Shown here piece after piece: positions 48,207 through 59,900 of a stretch of 64,000 nucleotides of DNA. How positions within the stretch are numbered: the stretch's first letter is position 1; each line of letters opens with the position of its first letter. Position numbers and translations under genes: made by a program. Source of the DNA: Zygnema cylindricum (Eukaryota > Streptophyta > Zygnematophyceae > Zygnematales > Zygnemataceae); the NCBI GenBank assembly GCA_037447655.1, contig JBBHKE010001973.1:1-64000 (forward strand), read 5' to 3'. The notes beneath the pieces are model-generated. The model saw only the letters and a list, made by a program, of their open reading frames with translations, did no database searches and had not been told where the DNA came from.

Positions 48207-49692
48207 GTGTCAAAACTATCTCATCCGGATGAACCTCAAACTTATGGAAAGGCGATGAATTGTCTAGAAACGAACCAGTGGAAGATAACCATCAATGAGG
48301 AGATGGCATCAATTATGGCAGTTGATACTTCGGAGCTGGTGGATTGTCCACCAAATCGAAAACCAATCGATTTGAAATGGGTGTTCAAATTAAAACTGAA
48401 CCGAGATAACACCATTGAAAGCTACAAGGCCCGGTTAGTGGCTAAAGGATCCACACAGAAGAGGGAATCGACTTCGAGGAAACCTTTGCCTCGATCGTCA
48501 AATTTCCCTCCATCCGCATACTTCCCAATTTGGCAGCAGCGAAAGACATGGAGGTCACCAGATGGACATCAAGACAGCCTTTTTGCATGGAGAATTGGAA
48601 GAAAAGATCTTCATGCGACAGCCCGAAGGAATTGTGGAGCAAGGAGAGGAGAGTAAGGTATGGCGGCTGATTAAATTTCGTTATGGTTTGAAACAAGCGC
48701 CTCGACAGTGGAATAAGAAGCTTGATGAGTTTCTTACAGGTCTGGGATATATCCGGATCAGCTCAGATCACTCAATCTATGTTTTTGAAGATGAGGAAGG
48801 TATTGTTTTTATTGCAATTTATGTTGATGATTTGCTTCTTCTTAGTAAATCAATGGACAAAATATATAAACCAAATACTGATCTTAAAGGGAGATTTGAG
48901 ATGAAGTATATGGGGGATGTAAGATATATTTTGGGAATTCAAGTAGAAAGAGACCGAGAAAGAAAGATTATAAGACTAACTCAAAAAGAAGCAATAGGTA
49001 ACATGTTGGAAAAGTTTCATATGGATAAGGCTAATGGGTGTTCTACTACAATAGAGTTGAACAAGGGAAGTGAAAGGAGTGTGGAATAAGGAGTCATAAT
49101 CTAAGATGAGGAATTAGGTTCGGAAGAACAGAAGTTCATGCAGACTGTTCCTTACAGGCAAGTAGTGGGAAGCCTAATCTATTTTATGAACTATACCGCA
49201 CCGGATCTGGCTGCAGCTGTAGGAGTGTTGAGTAGAAGTCTAAATGCTCCCACTAAGAGAGATTGGGAGGCAGCTAAGAGAGTCCTTAGATATCTAATAG
49301 GAACTAGGGATCTATGGTTGCATTTGGGTGGAGGGAATACTGACATCACTACTTGGAGTGATGCGAATTATGGTGATGCTTCGATGAGGAGATGTCCTTC
49401 TGGATATGTATTGTATGTGGTTGATGGAGCTTGTTGTTGGAGTAGCAAACAACAAAAGGTTATTGCTCAGTCCACCATGGAGGCTGAGTATACGGCCTCT
49501 TGCTTTGCAGTAAAAGAATTGATGTGGGTCGAGTCTTTGCTTGGTGAGCTTGGTCACCTTAAGAGTGGTGTGCTGAATTTTTTTTGTGATAATCAAGCAG
49601 CAATCGCTATTGTTGCCAATCCTAAACATCATTTTAAAGCCAAACACATAAGCTTTGTAAAAAAAATGGTAGAAAACCAAATAATCAGTTAG
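48207..49692 (+). pseudogene. RT5 reverse transcriptase and RNase H
   Basis: [22 protein letters not shown] (48207-48480), frame change, then [30 protein letters not shown] and the catalytic IAIYVDDLLLL (48562-49089). Stops at 49088-49110 lead into RNase H: VPYRQVVGSLIYFMNY, TWSDANYGDASMRRCPSGY, QSTMEAEYTASC and FCDNQAAIAIVANPKHHFKA (49138-49692). The catalytic boxes are present, but three breaks prevent expression. Confidence 0.88.
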
Positions 49693-49816
49693 AGTATAGA
49701 CCAGATAGCGAGATGGTAGCAAACTTGATGACCAAACCTGTGCCTTCCCCTAAGCTAATTTTCTACAAGGGAGAAGTGTGGTCTGAAATTAAAAAGTGAC
49801 TAGAAAATAAGGGGAG

Positions 49817-50885
49817 TGTAGAAAATAATGGTTTCTTTTAGTATTTTCTAGGTCTAATATGAAATGTAGAAAAGACGTCGAGGCAGTCTACCTCTAACTC
49901 TTATCTTCAACTCCCACACTTGTCACAGTCACTGAAAGGTTTAAGAGGGAGCTAGAGCCATGGCTGCTTCTGCTGTCCAAAGAGAGACAAAAAGTTATTG
50001 TTGAAAAGAGGTAATTAATAGTTCATTTCTATATTTTAGTTATACTTTAAGGAGAGAGAGATTGAGGATCAAAGGCACGCCATGGCTGCCGCCATATTTA
50101 GAGAGTGGCAGATTTTGAGGTAGATGATATTTTGCCAGAATATTGCATAAGTTCGGATTTAAACCTGCGACCTCTAGATTTTATATAGCCGGGCGCCTAA
50201 ACCATTAAGGCGCAACAAAACGATACACGTGACGGATTTCAAATATATATAAACATTAACAAACCGATTAATTTTTACCAAACTAACGGAGGAACAATTC
50301 ATGCACGTACGCGAATCTGAAACGTGTAAAATATGTTTTGATCGGACAGCCAACATTCTAGCCGCCACCCAAAGTGAGCTTTTGGCGGCATTTGGAGATA
50401 GCGTCACACGATGCCACTTGGCGTTGCATTATTTCATACCAGAGAAGTTGGGAGGAGGAATCATGACTCCCAATTTGAGAGGTGTTACCTTGTAGACTAT
50501 GTTATACAATAGACGTACAATAAGTACATCGCCCATTGTACCTTCTTATACTATATAGTGTTCCTATTGGAATAGGGTTTAGTAGTAGGTAGTCGTGAGA
50601 AGGCAGACCAAGACTTAGTGATATTGAGGTACCTCTCTCTAAGAGAGCTAGTAAATATAAAGGTCATTTTTGACCAACCATAACTTACTGCTCACGAGAG
50701 AAAATTCAGAGATTCTTTTCGCTATAGACTCAGGGGAGTCTTGCCTTCACAAGGGTGAAGGTGGTTAGAGTTTTTGTATGTCGAGGTGACAAATATTCTT
50801 GGTGAAACACAAAGGGGTAAGGGTTATTTTCGAAGCTTCGTGTGAGCTACTTACTCTGAGGACCTAAGGAGGTCTTAGAGTTGCA
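49817..50885 (+). repeat. RT5 3' LTR
   Basis: 1,069 bp, TGTAGAAAATAATGG to GAGTTGCA. It matches the 5' LTR with indels, including about 100 extra bp around 49985-50110. The tRNA-like segment is at 50157-50215 (minus strand GCGCCTTAATGGTTTAGGCG and GGTTTAAATCCGAAC). Confidence 0.87.
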
Positions 50886-50889
50886 CGTA

Positions 50890-51420
50890 CCCGTACTTCT
50901 TTGTACATTTGCGTACTGTCTTCTTACATTTTAGTACTTTTAGAGATATTATGGGGGGTTTGATGAATTTTAGGGTACATTCTCTGCATTCTCATGTATT
51001 TCTTTTAAACAGTCTGCTTTTATTCGTACATTTACGTACACTGTCTGTTTTTTTTTTTTCGTACATTTGACTATTATTATTTTGAGTGTTTTAAGGTATA
51101 TTTTCGTTTTTTTTCTTATCTTTCACTTATACAGACTTTTATCTTTTGCACATCTACGTAGAAGGTTTGTATATTTTAGTACTTTTAGGGTTATTGAAGG
51201 GGGGAATTTAGGGTGTTTAGGGTACTTCCTTTGCATTTCGTTCATTCTGGTAAATTACAGTATAATTGCCTTACATTATTCATACTCTTAGGTTTTTTAG
51301 GGTGCACCTTTCGTACAATGCCGTACATTTCCATATGTTTCTTATACGTTGTAGGATTTTTTAGGTTTAAGGGGACGGTTTCCGTACGTTTCGTACGTCC
51401 TACAGTGAAAACTAACGAAT
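50890..51420. repeat. ~120-bp degenerate tandem repeat, locus 2
   Basis: Units recur at about 50931, 51058, 51177 and 51283, each with a GTACATTT half and a TAGTACTTTTAGGGTTATT plus GGGGGG half. It is related to 14400-14950. It ends in AAAGTCGAAATCCCTACGAATTGG-like sequence at 51460-51485, as at locus 1. Confidence 0.65.
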
Positions 51421-51692
51421 AATATGAAAGTAACAAATACTTCATAAAAATCATAAAAAAAAAGTCGAAATCCCTACGAATTGGAAAACTAGGTTTTTTT
51501 TTCAAAATTTTCAAATTCCTAATTAGTGTAAATCACTGTAATTATTCCTATACGCTAAAGAAACCTGTACGTTAATAGCGATTAGCGTTGTAGTGTCAAG
51601 ACCATTAGCCGCCCTATTTAAAAAATGCGCCTTTGTGTCACAAACATTTTGGATGCCCGAAACTTCTTGGCCATTTGAAAGTTAGCGTGAAG

Positions 51693-51940
51693 CATAGTTC
51701 AAAAGTAGGCGTTTCTATTGTAGGCTTTCAGTAGGCACCTTTATCGTTAGTTGTGTTATGGCTTTTTATTTGATCTTCTTAAATCCTTACTTTGATTAAC
51801 GACCGTCCGATCGTCCAAATCTGACGATAGTCCTATCGTAAGTTGTGTTATGGGCTTTTCATGCGATCTTGTTAGATCACTACTTTTATCAGCGCCTGTC
51901 TGATTGTCCAAATCTGACGGTTCAAATAAAAAATACCTCA
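51693..51940. mobile_element. hAT-like MITE (M1), degenerate
   Basis: Starts CATAGTTCAAAAGTAGGC and contains family words (GTTGTGTTATGGGCTTTTC, GATCTTCTTAAATC) repeated twice. The right end is not clear. It was probably rearranged by internal duplication. Confidence 0.6.
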
Positions 51941-51965
51941 AAACTCATAGAAAAATAATTTTTTT

Positions 51966-52117
51966 GCCGACATAACCCAATATAGAGTACTTAAATCAAT
52001 TAGAGTAAACTTTTGTGAAAATATTCTATCACATAAATTAGAGTTCATTACTCTAATTGTTTTTTTTGGTTTTTTTACTCTAATTTTTTCATTACTCTAA
52101 TTACGATTCGCGGTGTA
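51966..52117. mobile_element. TACACCG-ended MITE (M3), right-end fragment
   Basis: Matches the last 150 bp of the M3 copy ending at 21818 (GCCGACATAACCCAATATAG). It ends TTACGATTCGCGGTGTA and is followed by a short CAGTA run and the next M3 copy. Confidence 0.7.
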
Positions 52118-52125
52118 CAGTACAG

Positions 52126-52649
52126 TACACCGCGACTCGTAATTAGAGTAATATACCCGGATTCTGTCACCCCAAATTTTGACTCTATCACTATAAATAG
52201 AGTACATTATTCTAAATTATTATTTACGTTATTTAAGCTACTTTTTGAATGAGCGTTAATAACTCTAATTCAGTGTTGTTTTAAATAGTGTTGCGTACGG
52301 TCGGTGTTTGATCGTGCAAAATTGTACTTTATTAAGTAAAAAAGTACAAATAGTGATTTAATACAGGCCGTTATCATGTAACTGCGTTTTAACAATCCGC
52401 ATAGTGCAAACGTCATAGTGACGATAAACTGTATGTTTTGTCAGATTCTGTACGAATACCTATTTTACTGTAGAGATATTCAGCGCGTCAAATTAGAATA
52501 CTTCAATAAATAAGAGTAAATTCCTTTTTGAAAAAGTTCTATCACACAAATTAGAGTTCATAACTCTATTTTTTTTTTCTCTTTTTTTACTCTAATTACG
52601 ATTCGCGGTGCCTAATTTTTTCATTACTCTAATTACGATTCGCGGTGTA
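52126..52649. mobile_element. TACACCG-ended MITE (M3), plus copy
   Basis: 524 bp with ends TACACCGCGACTCGTAATTAG and CTAATTACGATTCGCGGTGTA. The right end seems duplicated (a second CTAATTACGATTCGCGGTG at about 52587-52612). The interior shares AAATTGTACTTTATTAAG and AACGTCATAGTGACGAT with its inverted neighbour. Confidence 0.8.
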
Positions 52650-52652
52650 CAG

Positions 52653-53157
52653 TACACCGCGAATCGTAATTAGAGTAATGAAAAAAATAGAGTATAAAAA
52701 CTAAAAACAAAAATTAGAGTAATGAACGCTAATTTATGTGATAGAGCTGTTTCAACGATGAAGTTTACTCTAATTTATTTAAGTATTCTATTTTGGCACG
52801 CTAATATCCTCTACTGTAAATAAGGTATTCGTACAGAATTTGGCAAAACGTACAATTGATCGTCACTATGACGTTTGCATTACGCGGTTTGTTAAAACGC
52901 AGTTACATGATAACGGCCTGTATTAAATCATTATTTGTACTTTTTTACTTAATAAAGTACAATTTTGCACGGTCAGAGGTCGTCCGTACTCCACACTATT
53001 TAAACAGAACCTATATTAGAATTGAAAACGCCAATTAAAATTTACCTTAAATAGAATAATAAAAAAATTAGAATCATTTACTCTATTTCATGTGATAGGG
53101 TCGAAATTTCGAGCGACCGAATTAGAGTAATTTACTCTAACTACGATTCGCGGTGTA
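52653..53157. mobile_element. TACACCG-ended MITE (M3), minus copy
   Basis: 505 bp, about the reverse complement of 52126-52649, separated from it by 3 bp. The pair makes a 1-kb palindrome centred near 52651. No coding capacity. The right end runs into a GTACTG-rich run. Confidence 0.8.
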
Positions 53158-53718
53158 CTGTACATTACAGTACTGCACCGTACTGTATTGACAAAATGCA
53201 CCGCAAAATTAGGTAACGCTGCAATGGACTCATCCCACGGTACACCTGTACTGTAGCGTAACCTGCCCACCGACAAAACTCTGCACGTCCGACAGAAATA
53301 TACATGAAGATTATCGACGTGATTCGAAAGATTCGAAAGCTTGTCAAGATTCGCAAGAGATTGCCTGCCATCGTGTGCCCACTACTGGGGAAATTGCATT
53401 AGTTATTTTTGTTTTTTTCGTGTCATTCTTTTGACTCTACCTAAATTATACGTTGTAACAATCTGCACATTTTTTTTTGAATCTGTACATTTTACTGCAA
53501 TATCGGAAAAATGTGACGTGGCAACTTTTGGGGCTGCTTTTGTTGGGATTCACGACAATGTTCGGTCGCAACTTTCCTTGGCTGAAATCATCCGTCAGTC
53601 TTTACCAACACTATTTGACGGATTATATCACAATCTGCCACGTATACTCAGAATTAGTACTATGCATTCCGATTTAGGTTCACACTAAACAAATCCTCAA
53701 CCCTGAAAGAAATATTAG

Positions 53719-53939
53719 TACACCGCGAATCGCTATTAGTGCTAATGTTTTTTTCGGCGCTTTAAACATCTTTTCTCCGTACACACTTGTCGGATTGTCG
53801 ATCTGAGGATGGCGATTGAAAGGTAAGATTCCCAGCTTCCGATTGGCTCTCTAAAATCGAAAATCGAACAAGTGTGTACGGAAAAAAGATGTTTCAAGCG
53901 GCGAAAAAGTTATCAGCACTAATAGCGATGCACGGTGTA
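53719..53939. mobile_element. TACACCG-ended MITE (M5)
   Basis: 221 bp, the same length as 43890-44110 and clearly related, with CTCCGTACACACTTGTCGGAT and CGAACAAGTGTGTACGGA inner inverted words. It ends AATAGCGATGCACGGTGTA. Confidence 0.85.
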
Positions 53940-53995
53940 CTGTACAGTACAGTACAGTACATTACTGTACTGCACTGTACTGTACTGTATTTTAC
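53940..53995. repeat. (GTACA)n pentanucleotide run
   Basis: TGTACAGTACAGTACAGTAC continuing as variants to about 53995, directly after the MITE end. Shorter runs follow other MITE right ends (21819, 44111, 52118, 53158). Confidence 0.85.
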
Positions 53996-54129
53996 TTTTT
54001 AGGAAATCAAAATCCTATGACGGTTTCGAAACAAATAGTTTGTCGAAAGTCGCACATTTAATGAAATTCGTCTGTTGCGAAGGCGACAAAGTTTTCAACT
54101 TCATAGACTGACGGACTTTGTCTTTTGCG

Positions 54130-54660
54130 GCGAGAGGAAAAATCAAAGAATAGGAACGTAGTCGTCGAAGAGGGAGGAGGAGAGGGAGGAGGAGAGGGAG
54201 GAGGAGAGAGAAGGTAAGTCGAGGGCGAGGGAGAGGGCGAAAAGGAAGGGAGAGAGGGAGAGAGAGAGAAGAGAAAAATAGAGTTGAAAAGAATAAAATT
54301 TGATGATGGGGATGGGAGGAGAGGGAAGAGGGCGGAGAGGGAAGGAGGGGGCTGAGGGAGTGAGAGGAAGAGAGAGAGGAAATGATGGGAGAGGGAGGGA
54401 GTGTGAGGGAGGGAGAGGGGGAGGGAGAGGGAGAGAAGGAGTGAGTGGGAGTGAGAGAAGGGGGGAGAGGGAGAGGAAGAGAGGGAGGGAGAGGGAGAGA
54501 GAAAAGAGGGAGAGAGAGGGAGAGAGATAGAGAGTGAGGAGGGGAGAGAAGGAGTGGGAGGGAGTGAGGGGAGGAGAGAGGGGGATCTTAGAGCGAGAAA
54601 CAGAGGGAGTGAGAGGGAGATAGAGAGGGAGCGAGAGAGGGAGAGAAGTTCCGTGATTAT
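54130..54660. repeat. GA-rich purine tract upstream of the GT92 gene
   Basis: About 500 bp of GAGAGGGAGAGG-type purine sequence on the plus strand. It ends about 330 bp before the proposed GT92 start. It could lie in the promoter or leader; no evidence distinguishes these. Confidence 0.85.
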
Positions 54661-54988
54661 GGATGTGATGTGATGTGTTTCCTTTCCTTTTTTTTTGTTC
54701 TTATTTTTTTTCTGTTTTTTTTTTATTTTTTTATTTTTTTTTAGCCTAATCTCAGTCCACCTCTTTCCATCTCAATCCCAACTCATAAAACAAGTTAACT
54801 TTACTTTTACCCTAATTTAAAAAAAAAACACTAAAAGGAAAACACTAAAAAAAAAATGAATTATTGTTTTTTGTGATTCTTTTTGTTAGTGTCTCTCTCA
54901 TCTTCTTCTGGGTTTTTGGGATACTATTTTTGTCTTTTTTTTCCAGGTTTAAAATTTTAAATAGCACATTTTCTGGGGACATCGGAAA

Positions 54989-56955
54989 ATGTCAGAGGTA
55001 ATATTGTTGTTAAAAAAAGTATATTAAATAATAATTTAGAATACTAAACTATTGCTGTAGTATATTTTTTACTTTTTAAGCTAAACATAAAATGTTTCAT
55101 AAAATAAGTTTAGTAAAGAAATCTTGTAAAGAATCGCGGAAGTCCACTCTATTTCATGTTTTCCAACAAAGTAAATAAGTATATATCTATGCTCTACAGT
55201 AAATATGTAGATCATACAAAGATTCAATTTTCGGTTAGGATTAGTTCTTTCTCAAAATAAATCATAGATATTTCCTGGAGTTTTTCTAATTGTCTTTTCT
55301 CCTTTCATGTACTTTTCTGGGATGGTTGAAATAAACTATTCATTAATTGATGTTTTGTTGTTTATCCGTTTTAGAACCGGCAAAACTTTTAAGTTCCATT
55401 CTTTAATGTTTTTCAAAAAAAAAAAATTTACATTTTGTAGTCATGTTCGCACGAATAAGTTAGGTCTTTGTAGTAAGGATAATTATAAAAATGGAGATGC
55501 TTAACTAAGTGCCATTTTCTGTACTAATTTTTTTCTCTTCTAATGCTCAATTCGTTTTTTTTTTTTTTTTTTTTTTCTTTGGGGCTCTTTCCAGACTCAA
55601 TATTCCAGTTTAGAAAATGGCAATATACTTGAGAATTCGCCAGTTTCAAATTTCCAAAAGAAGGACGTAACCGTAAAAAGACTTATTATCACTACTTCGC
55701 TTCTGATTCTCATAGGAACAAGTTTATTTCTTTTTTTCGCACCAAAATCTTTCTTCCAATTTCCAAAATTATCAATCTCTTCTCAACAAAGAGTGTCACT
55801 GCTCGAATCGAGTTCTGACTCCACTTCTTTGTTGGGACTTGAAAAGCATTTGGAGTGTGTTGAACCTCTAAGAGATCGCTCAATTCTCTCGAATTGGACG
55901 GGAAAGTTAAAGATGTCGGGACTTTTATTGTCGACAGTTTAACTGTCGGAAATCGAGACTTATTTTTAAAAAGTCATCGGCACAAAAACATTATCCAATC
56001 CGCTGAAGATCTTCATGAACGATTGCGCAAGCATCGACGATGTGCGACAAATGTCACATTACCAACTGTCGGTATATGCTCCTTACAACGAGACACTGGT
56101 CCGTTTGTCCAAGAATGGTTGTCTTTTTGTTTGCTGCACGGAGTATCGAAGATTTTTATTTATGAGAATTCTATCCCGAATTCAATGTCGTACAATCATT
56201 TTCGATACGCCGTGAAGCCGTTTGTCGAAGCCGGATACGTGGTTGTACGAGACTGGGAAGATAGTCACAACCAAAACGGGGCAAACAACGATTGTCTCCG
56301 GAGAGCGAAAGATTCCATGGATTGGTTGGCGTTTTACGATTACGACGAATACCTAATTGTTAAAGAGCCTGGACCGGCCTGTTTACCCGAATTTTTAAAT
56401 GGTTACAAGGAGTTTCCCGGATTGGTCATAAAGTGGCGAGTTATGACTCCTCGAGGTGTCGTCCGACAAGATTTTAATAAACTGTTTTTGGAACAATATT
56501 TATGGAGCGATTTGTCGATGAGAGAAGGAAAATCGATTTTACAAACCAGGTTTGAGATTTTTTTAACACATGTACATGTCCTTCACTTTCAAGATGGACG
56601 TAGTTTGGTTTGTCCAAACAAAGAATTGTGTCCTTCTCATGATTATACAGAGAATCCTTATGAATTTGCTGAGCTCCGTCATTTTTGGGGCGCGGATTGG
56701 GGATTCACTTTTTTTGTTAAGATATGTGGTGGAAGTCCAAAACAGGGCTTTATCATAGAATGGAGCTCGCTTTACAGTACCTTGTTACTGACTGTTGTTC
56801 AAAAGTTGAAGGAAAAACAAGAAAAGAGGTCAGTCTTCGAGCATTTTTGTTTGGCGAATCATAATTGTATAGATGAGAAGATCAAATCTTTTTTTATTTT
56901 TTTATTTTATTTTAGTCTAGATAGTAAAGATAGTGTCATTCATTTCAGCAGATAA
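54989..56955 (+). CDS. GT92-family glycosyltransferase, type II membrane protein, with a -1 frame change
   Basis: Proposed exon 1 is 54989-54997 (Met-Ser-Glu) with donor GTAATA. The acceptor CTCTTTCCAG ends at 55594, and exon 2 is 55595-56955. The N-terminus is a Golgi-type signal anchor: KKDVTVKRL, then the hydrophobic IITTSLLILIGTSLFLFFA. The luminal part holds the GT92 (DUF23) domain: PTVGICSLQRDTGPFVQEW, GVSKIFIYEN, and the metal-binding DxD region AFYDYDEYLIV. It continues to ELRHFWGADW and about residue 456. The anchor and catalytic part are in different frames; the switch is -1 within 55864-55939, where GGGAAAG (55900-55906) lies in phase. The gene either uses frameshifting, is a young pseudogene, or contains an assembly error. 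The substrate is unknown. The first exon is the least certain part. Confidence 0.72.
55900..55906 (+). promoter_or_regulatory. Candidate -1 frameshift site in the GT92 gene
   Basis: G-GGA-AAG fits the X-XXY-YYZ rule in the frame of the membrane anchor, and a -1 slip enters the catalytic frame (next codon GTT at 55906). After a 7-nt gap, TGTCG (55914-55918) could pair with CGACA (55932-55936). A stronger hairpin, CGACAGT-TTA-ACTGTCG (55932-55948), starts 25 nt after the heptamer, too far for a normal stimulator. Confidence 0.3.
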
Positions 56956-58130
56956 GTTGAGGATTATCAGAGTTAGAATAACCTCGAGGCATTGGACGTT
57001 TGCAAAAACTTCCATTAATTTGATCGATTTTCTTATTGGTTTTTTTCAATTGTTTGTTTGAGGTTAAGGATAATTCTACTAGTAATTAATTACCTAATGT
57101 CAATGTCACCATTTTAACTATGTTATAAATAATATTCCATAGCTTGGAATGTGAAGTTGAAGTCAGTATTTTGCACATTTATGTGAAAAAAATTCACGGA
57201 CCTTTTCACTATTCATCTCTAACTGCCTCCTTGTTTTTCTAATCATTTTTTTTTCTTCGTTTCTTTTTAATTTTCCATTTTTTCCCTATTGATCTCCTCC
57301 ATTTCCCTAACCACCATCGCCTTCTTCTCTTTCTGATCTCCCTTTTTTTTGAGCTATTTTCTTCAATCAGTTTTCTTTAATCTACTTTTTCCATCATTTT
57401 TCATTCATTTTTTTTTACTTTTCCTTTCATTTTCTTTCACATTTCCCTCTGGATCCACCCCAATTTGTCCATTTTCATCACCGAAGTCGACGATCTTTTT
57501 GTTTTTCCTCAGCCGTTTGTTTCTTTTCATTTTTTTTACTTTTTTTTTTTTCATTTTTTGTCATTTTTTCCCTCTTGGTCTCCTCCATTTTTCCCAATAA
57601 TTCTTCACGGTTTTAATCATATCAAGAGAACCCATCAGTTTTTTTTTTCACTTGCACAATTTCTTGATTTTTTTCCCTTTTTTTTATTACCACTCCTCCA
57701 TTTTCTCCCATCACCCTTTTGCTTTCCTTTTCCTTTTTTAATTTCTTAATTTTACTTTCTGTATTTTTCCCCTCTTTATTTTTCACTCTATTTTTATTTT
57801 TTCTTCCCTCGTTTTTTGTTTCTTTTTTCTTTCCCTCATTTTTTTTAATCACGTCTCCTCCATTTTCTCCCTTCACCATCTCCATCTCATCTTCCTGATC
57901 CCCTTTTTTTTGAATCATATTCTTCAATCAAAACATAATAATAATAATAATAATAATAATGATAATAATACTAATTATAAAACTGACTACTTTTTCAATT
58001 TTCTTTTTCAATCATTTGTTTTTCATTTCCTTTCATTCTTCTCCTCTGAATCCGTCGGGGATCTTTCTGTTCTCCCTATTTTTTTGTTTTTTTGTTCAAT
58101 TTTTTTTTTGAGCTTTTAAATAAAGCAACA
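56956..58130. repeat. T-rich low-complexity region with degenerate repeats
   Basis: After about 250 bp of 3' flank, 57230-58130 is pyrimidine-rich. Recurring phrases such as CTCCTCCATTTTCTCCC and TTTGAATCATATTCTTCAATCA suggest an old tandem array. It includes (ATA)n at 57937-57960. Open frames here are compositional. Confidence 0.75.
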
Positions 58131-58717
58131 GGATTCGTATATATATTTCTGTATAATGTAATAGTAAATAATTTTCTTTTCCTAATTTTTCTCACCGATC
58201 TCAACCTATAATGCTTATAATACCCAACTTGCATAATATTGTTGGTTTTTCATTCGGAGAAAATAGGAGTTTAGATTTACAATCCAATCCAATGGAGCAA
58301 TATGACAGCCCTTTGTTATTTTCACCTCTCCATTTAAACTACAGTCACCTCATTTGCTATATATGTATATTCGTGTACGACGAATATTCGAAACGAATAT
58401 TGGGATCTCCATTCGTTTGTTACATTCGAATATTAGGAACATATATTTGTCGGTTACGATAAGTTAAATATAGTGAGAGTTAAGATGGTATAAATCGACC
58501 ATTCTGATGACTTTAGTCAACAACAATCTAAAAATAGAAGGTAAATTTTAAAATATAGTAAATCTTGATCTTGATTGATTTGTTTATTTTGTAATTTCTT
58601 TGATGTGGGAGAGTGAGAATTAACTTAAAGGTGAGAAAAAGAAAATAATGTAACCCAATTGAGGCAAGAAAGGATAAAGAGTTGAGGTGAAAGAATAGTG
58701 AAAGGGGAAAGGGAAAA
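58131..58717. other. No recognisable gene
   Basis: AT-rich DNA with no motif, repeat boundary or splice structure that I can support. Confidence 0.5.
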
Positions 58718-58955
58718 ATGTGATTGCCGGCCAAAAAAAAAAACGACTGCCCGCCAAAAAAACAGCTGACTGCCTGGCAAAAACTAAAGCCTAACTAAAA
58801 AAATAAAAGGGAGACTGACTGCCCGGCGAAAAAGGAAATCCGATTGCCCGGCGGAAAAAAAAAATGCTGATTGTCGCGCCAAAAAACTGACTTCCTGGCA
58901 AAAACAAATCCGAATGCCCGACAAAAAAAAAATGACTGCCCGGCACTCACGCACG
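58718..58955. repeat. GACTGCCCGGC minisatellite
   Basis: About nine imperfect copies of a unit built from GACTGCCCGGC followed by an A-run, spaced 15-45 bp apart. Variants include GATTGCCGGCC, GACTGCCTGGC and GATTGCCCGGC. Confidence 0.8.
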
Positions 58956-59219
58956 AAGCCAATCACAAACGTCGAAAGAATCGTGAAAGGAACGTCACGT
59001 CACGATGGCCGCGTCAAAAAATGAAAATTGGCTGCCCGTCACGTCACACGTTGCGGACAAACGGAGCCCACATGCTTAGTCACTATTCAGTTTTGCCCTT
59101 AGGATGAAATGAAATATAGCGTGGGCACTTCCCCAAAAAGGAATCCGTACAATACTTCACGGAGTGAACCAAACCAAAAAAATTGTCGGCTATTCGATAT
59201 TACTTATCGGTTTACTTTT

Positions 59220-59900
59220 TGTGCCTATTTCATAAGGTGACTAGCCTTTGACTACTCTAATTCTATTATGTTTTCAATATACGCAGCACAATTTAATGCC
59301 TCGCCCTACAATTTCAAATCAACACCTTTATTTATAAGGATTGATTTGACACTTTCATTTAACGTTCGGTTTACTCTCTCAGCTACACCATTTTGTTTTG
59401 TAGAGTAGGGGACTTAAAGTTGATGTGATATTGCATTTTCTTTCAGTTAGGTGATGAAGTCTCGTGACAGATATTCCCCTCTATTGATATAAATGTATCT
59501 TTCTATTTTTTTGACACCTTTTTCATTTAGATATGCGCCATTCCAAGCCCCTTCGAATTTAACATCTTAATAATGTGGAGACAATGATTTTTTTTCCTTC
59601 CAGCTGGCATCCAATTCGGCTAAAGATCCATCGAAAACGTCCACGAGATGAATGTTGATAAAATATAACTCCACCATATTTTCCCAACAGATATATGCCG
59701 TGCCTTTAAATACAACTTTTCTTGAGAGAGGGCCTTTAACTTGCTATCCAGTGACAGCCGAAGCAGCTGCACACCAGTTGCAGCTGCTATGAAGTAAAAG
59801 CCTCCACAGTTTAAATATAGCACTAAAGATGTACCTTCAAAGAGAGCGATTTTCACTCAATTCAAAATGCATTAAATACAACCCGATGACCCCAAACTAC
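59220..59900 (-). pseudogene. Old copia integrase fragment
   Basis: On the minus strand, through several stops: a protease/pre-integrase piece near 59850-59700, then NRGEYLS (59490), QNGVAERVNRTLNESVKSIL (59410-59340) and GEALNCAAYIEN (59310-59270). This matches the DDE integrase end of copia elements. It is much more decayed than RT1, RT4 or RT5 and has no LTR. Confidence 0.75.

Larger units (their letters stand above)
44456..50885 (+). mobile_element. Ty1/copia LTR retrotransposon RT5
   Basis: About 6.4 kb, plus strand, with both LTRs (44456-45479 and 49817-50885), purine tract AAATAAGGGGAG before the 3' LTR, and gag, protease, integrase, RT and RNase H in copia order. The flanks are CGAAC (left) and CGTAC (right), a 5-bp target duplication with one change. 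Stops in gag and many in integrase show it is dead. Its pol is the best preserved of the RT4/RT5/RT6 family. Confidence 0.92.

Noticed and set aside
57622-57927. Lys/Glu/Asn-rich open frame on the minus strand
   Set aside because: It lies in T-rich low-complexity DNA; the composition explains both its openness and its amino acids.
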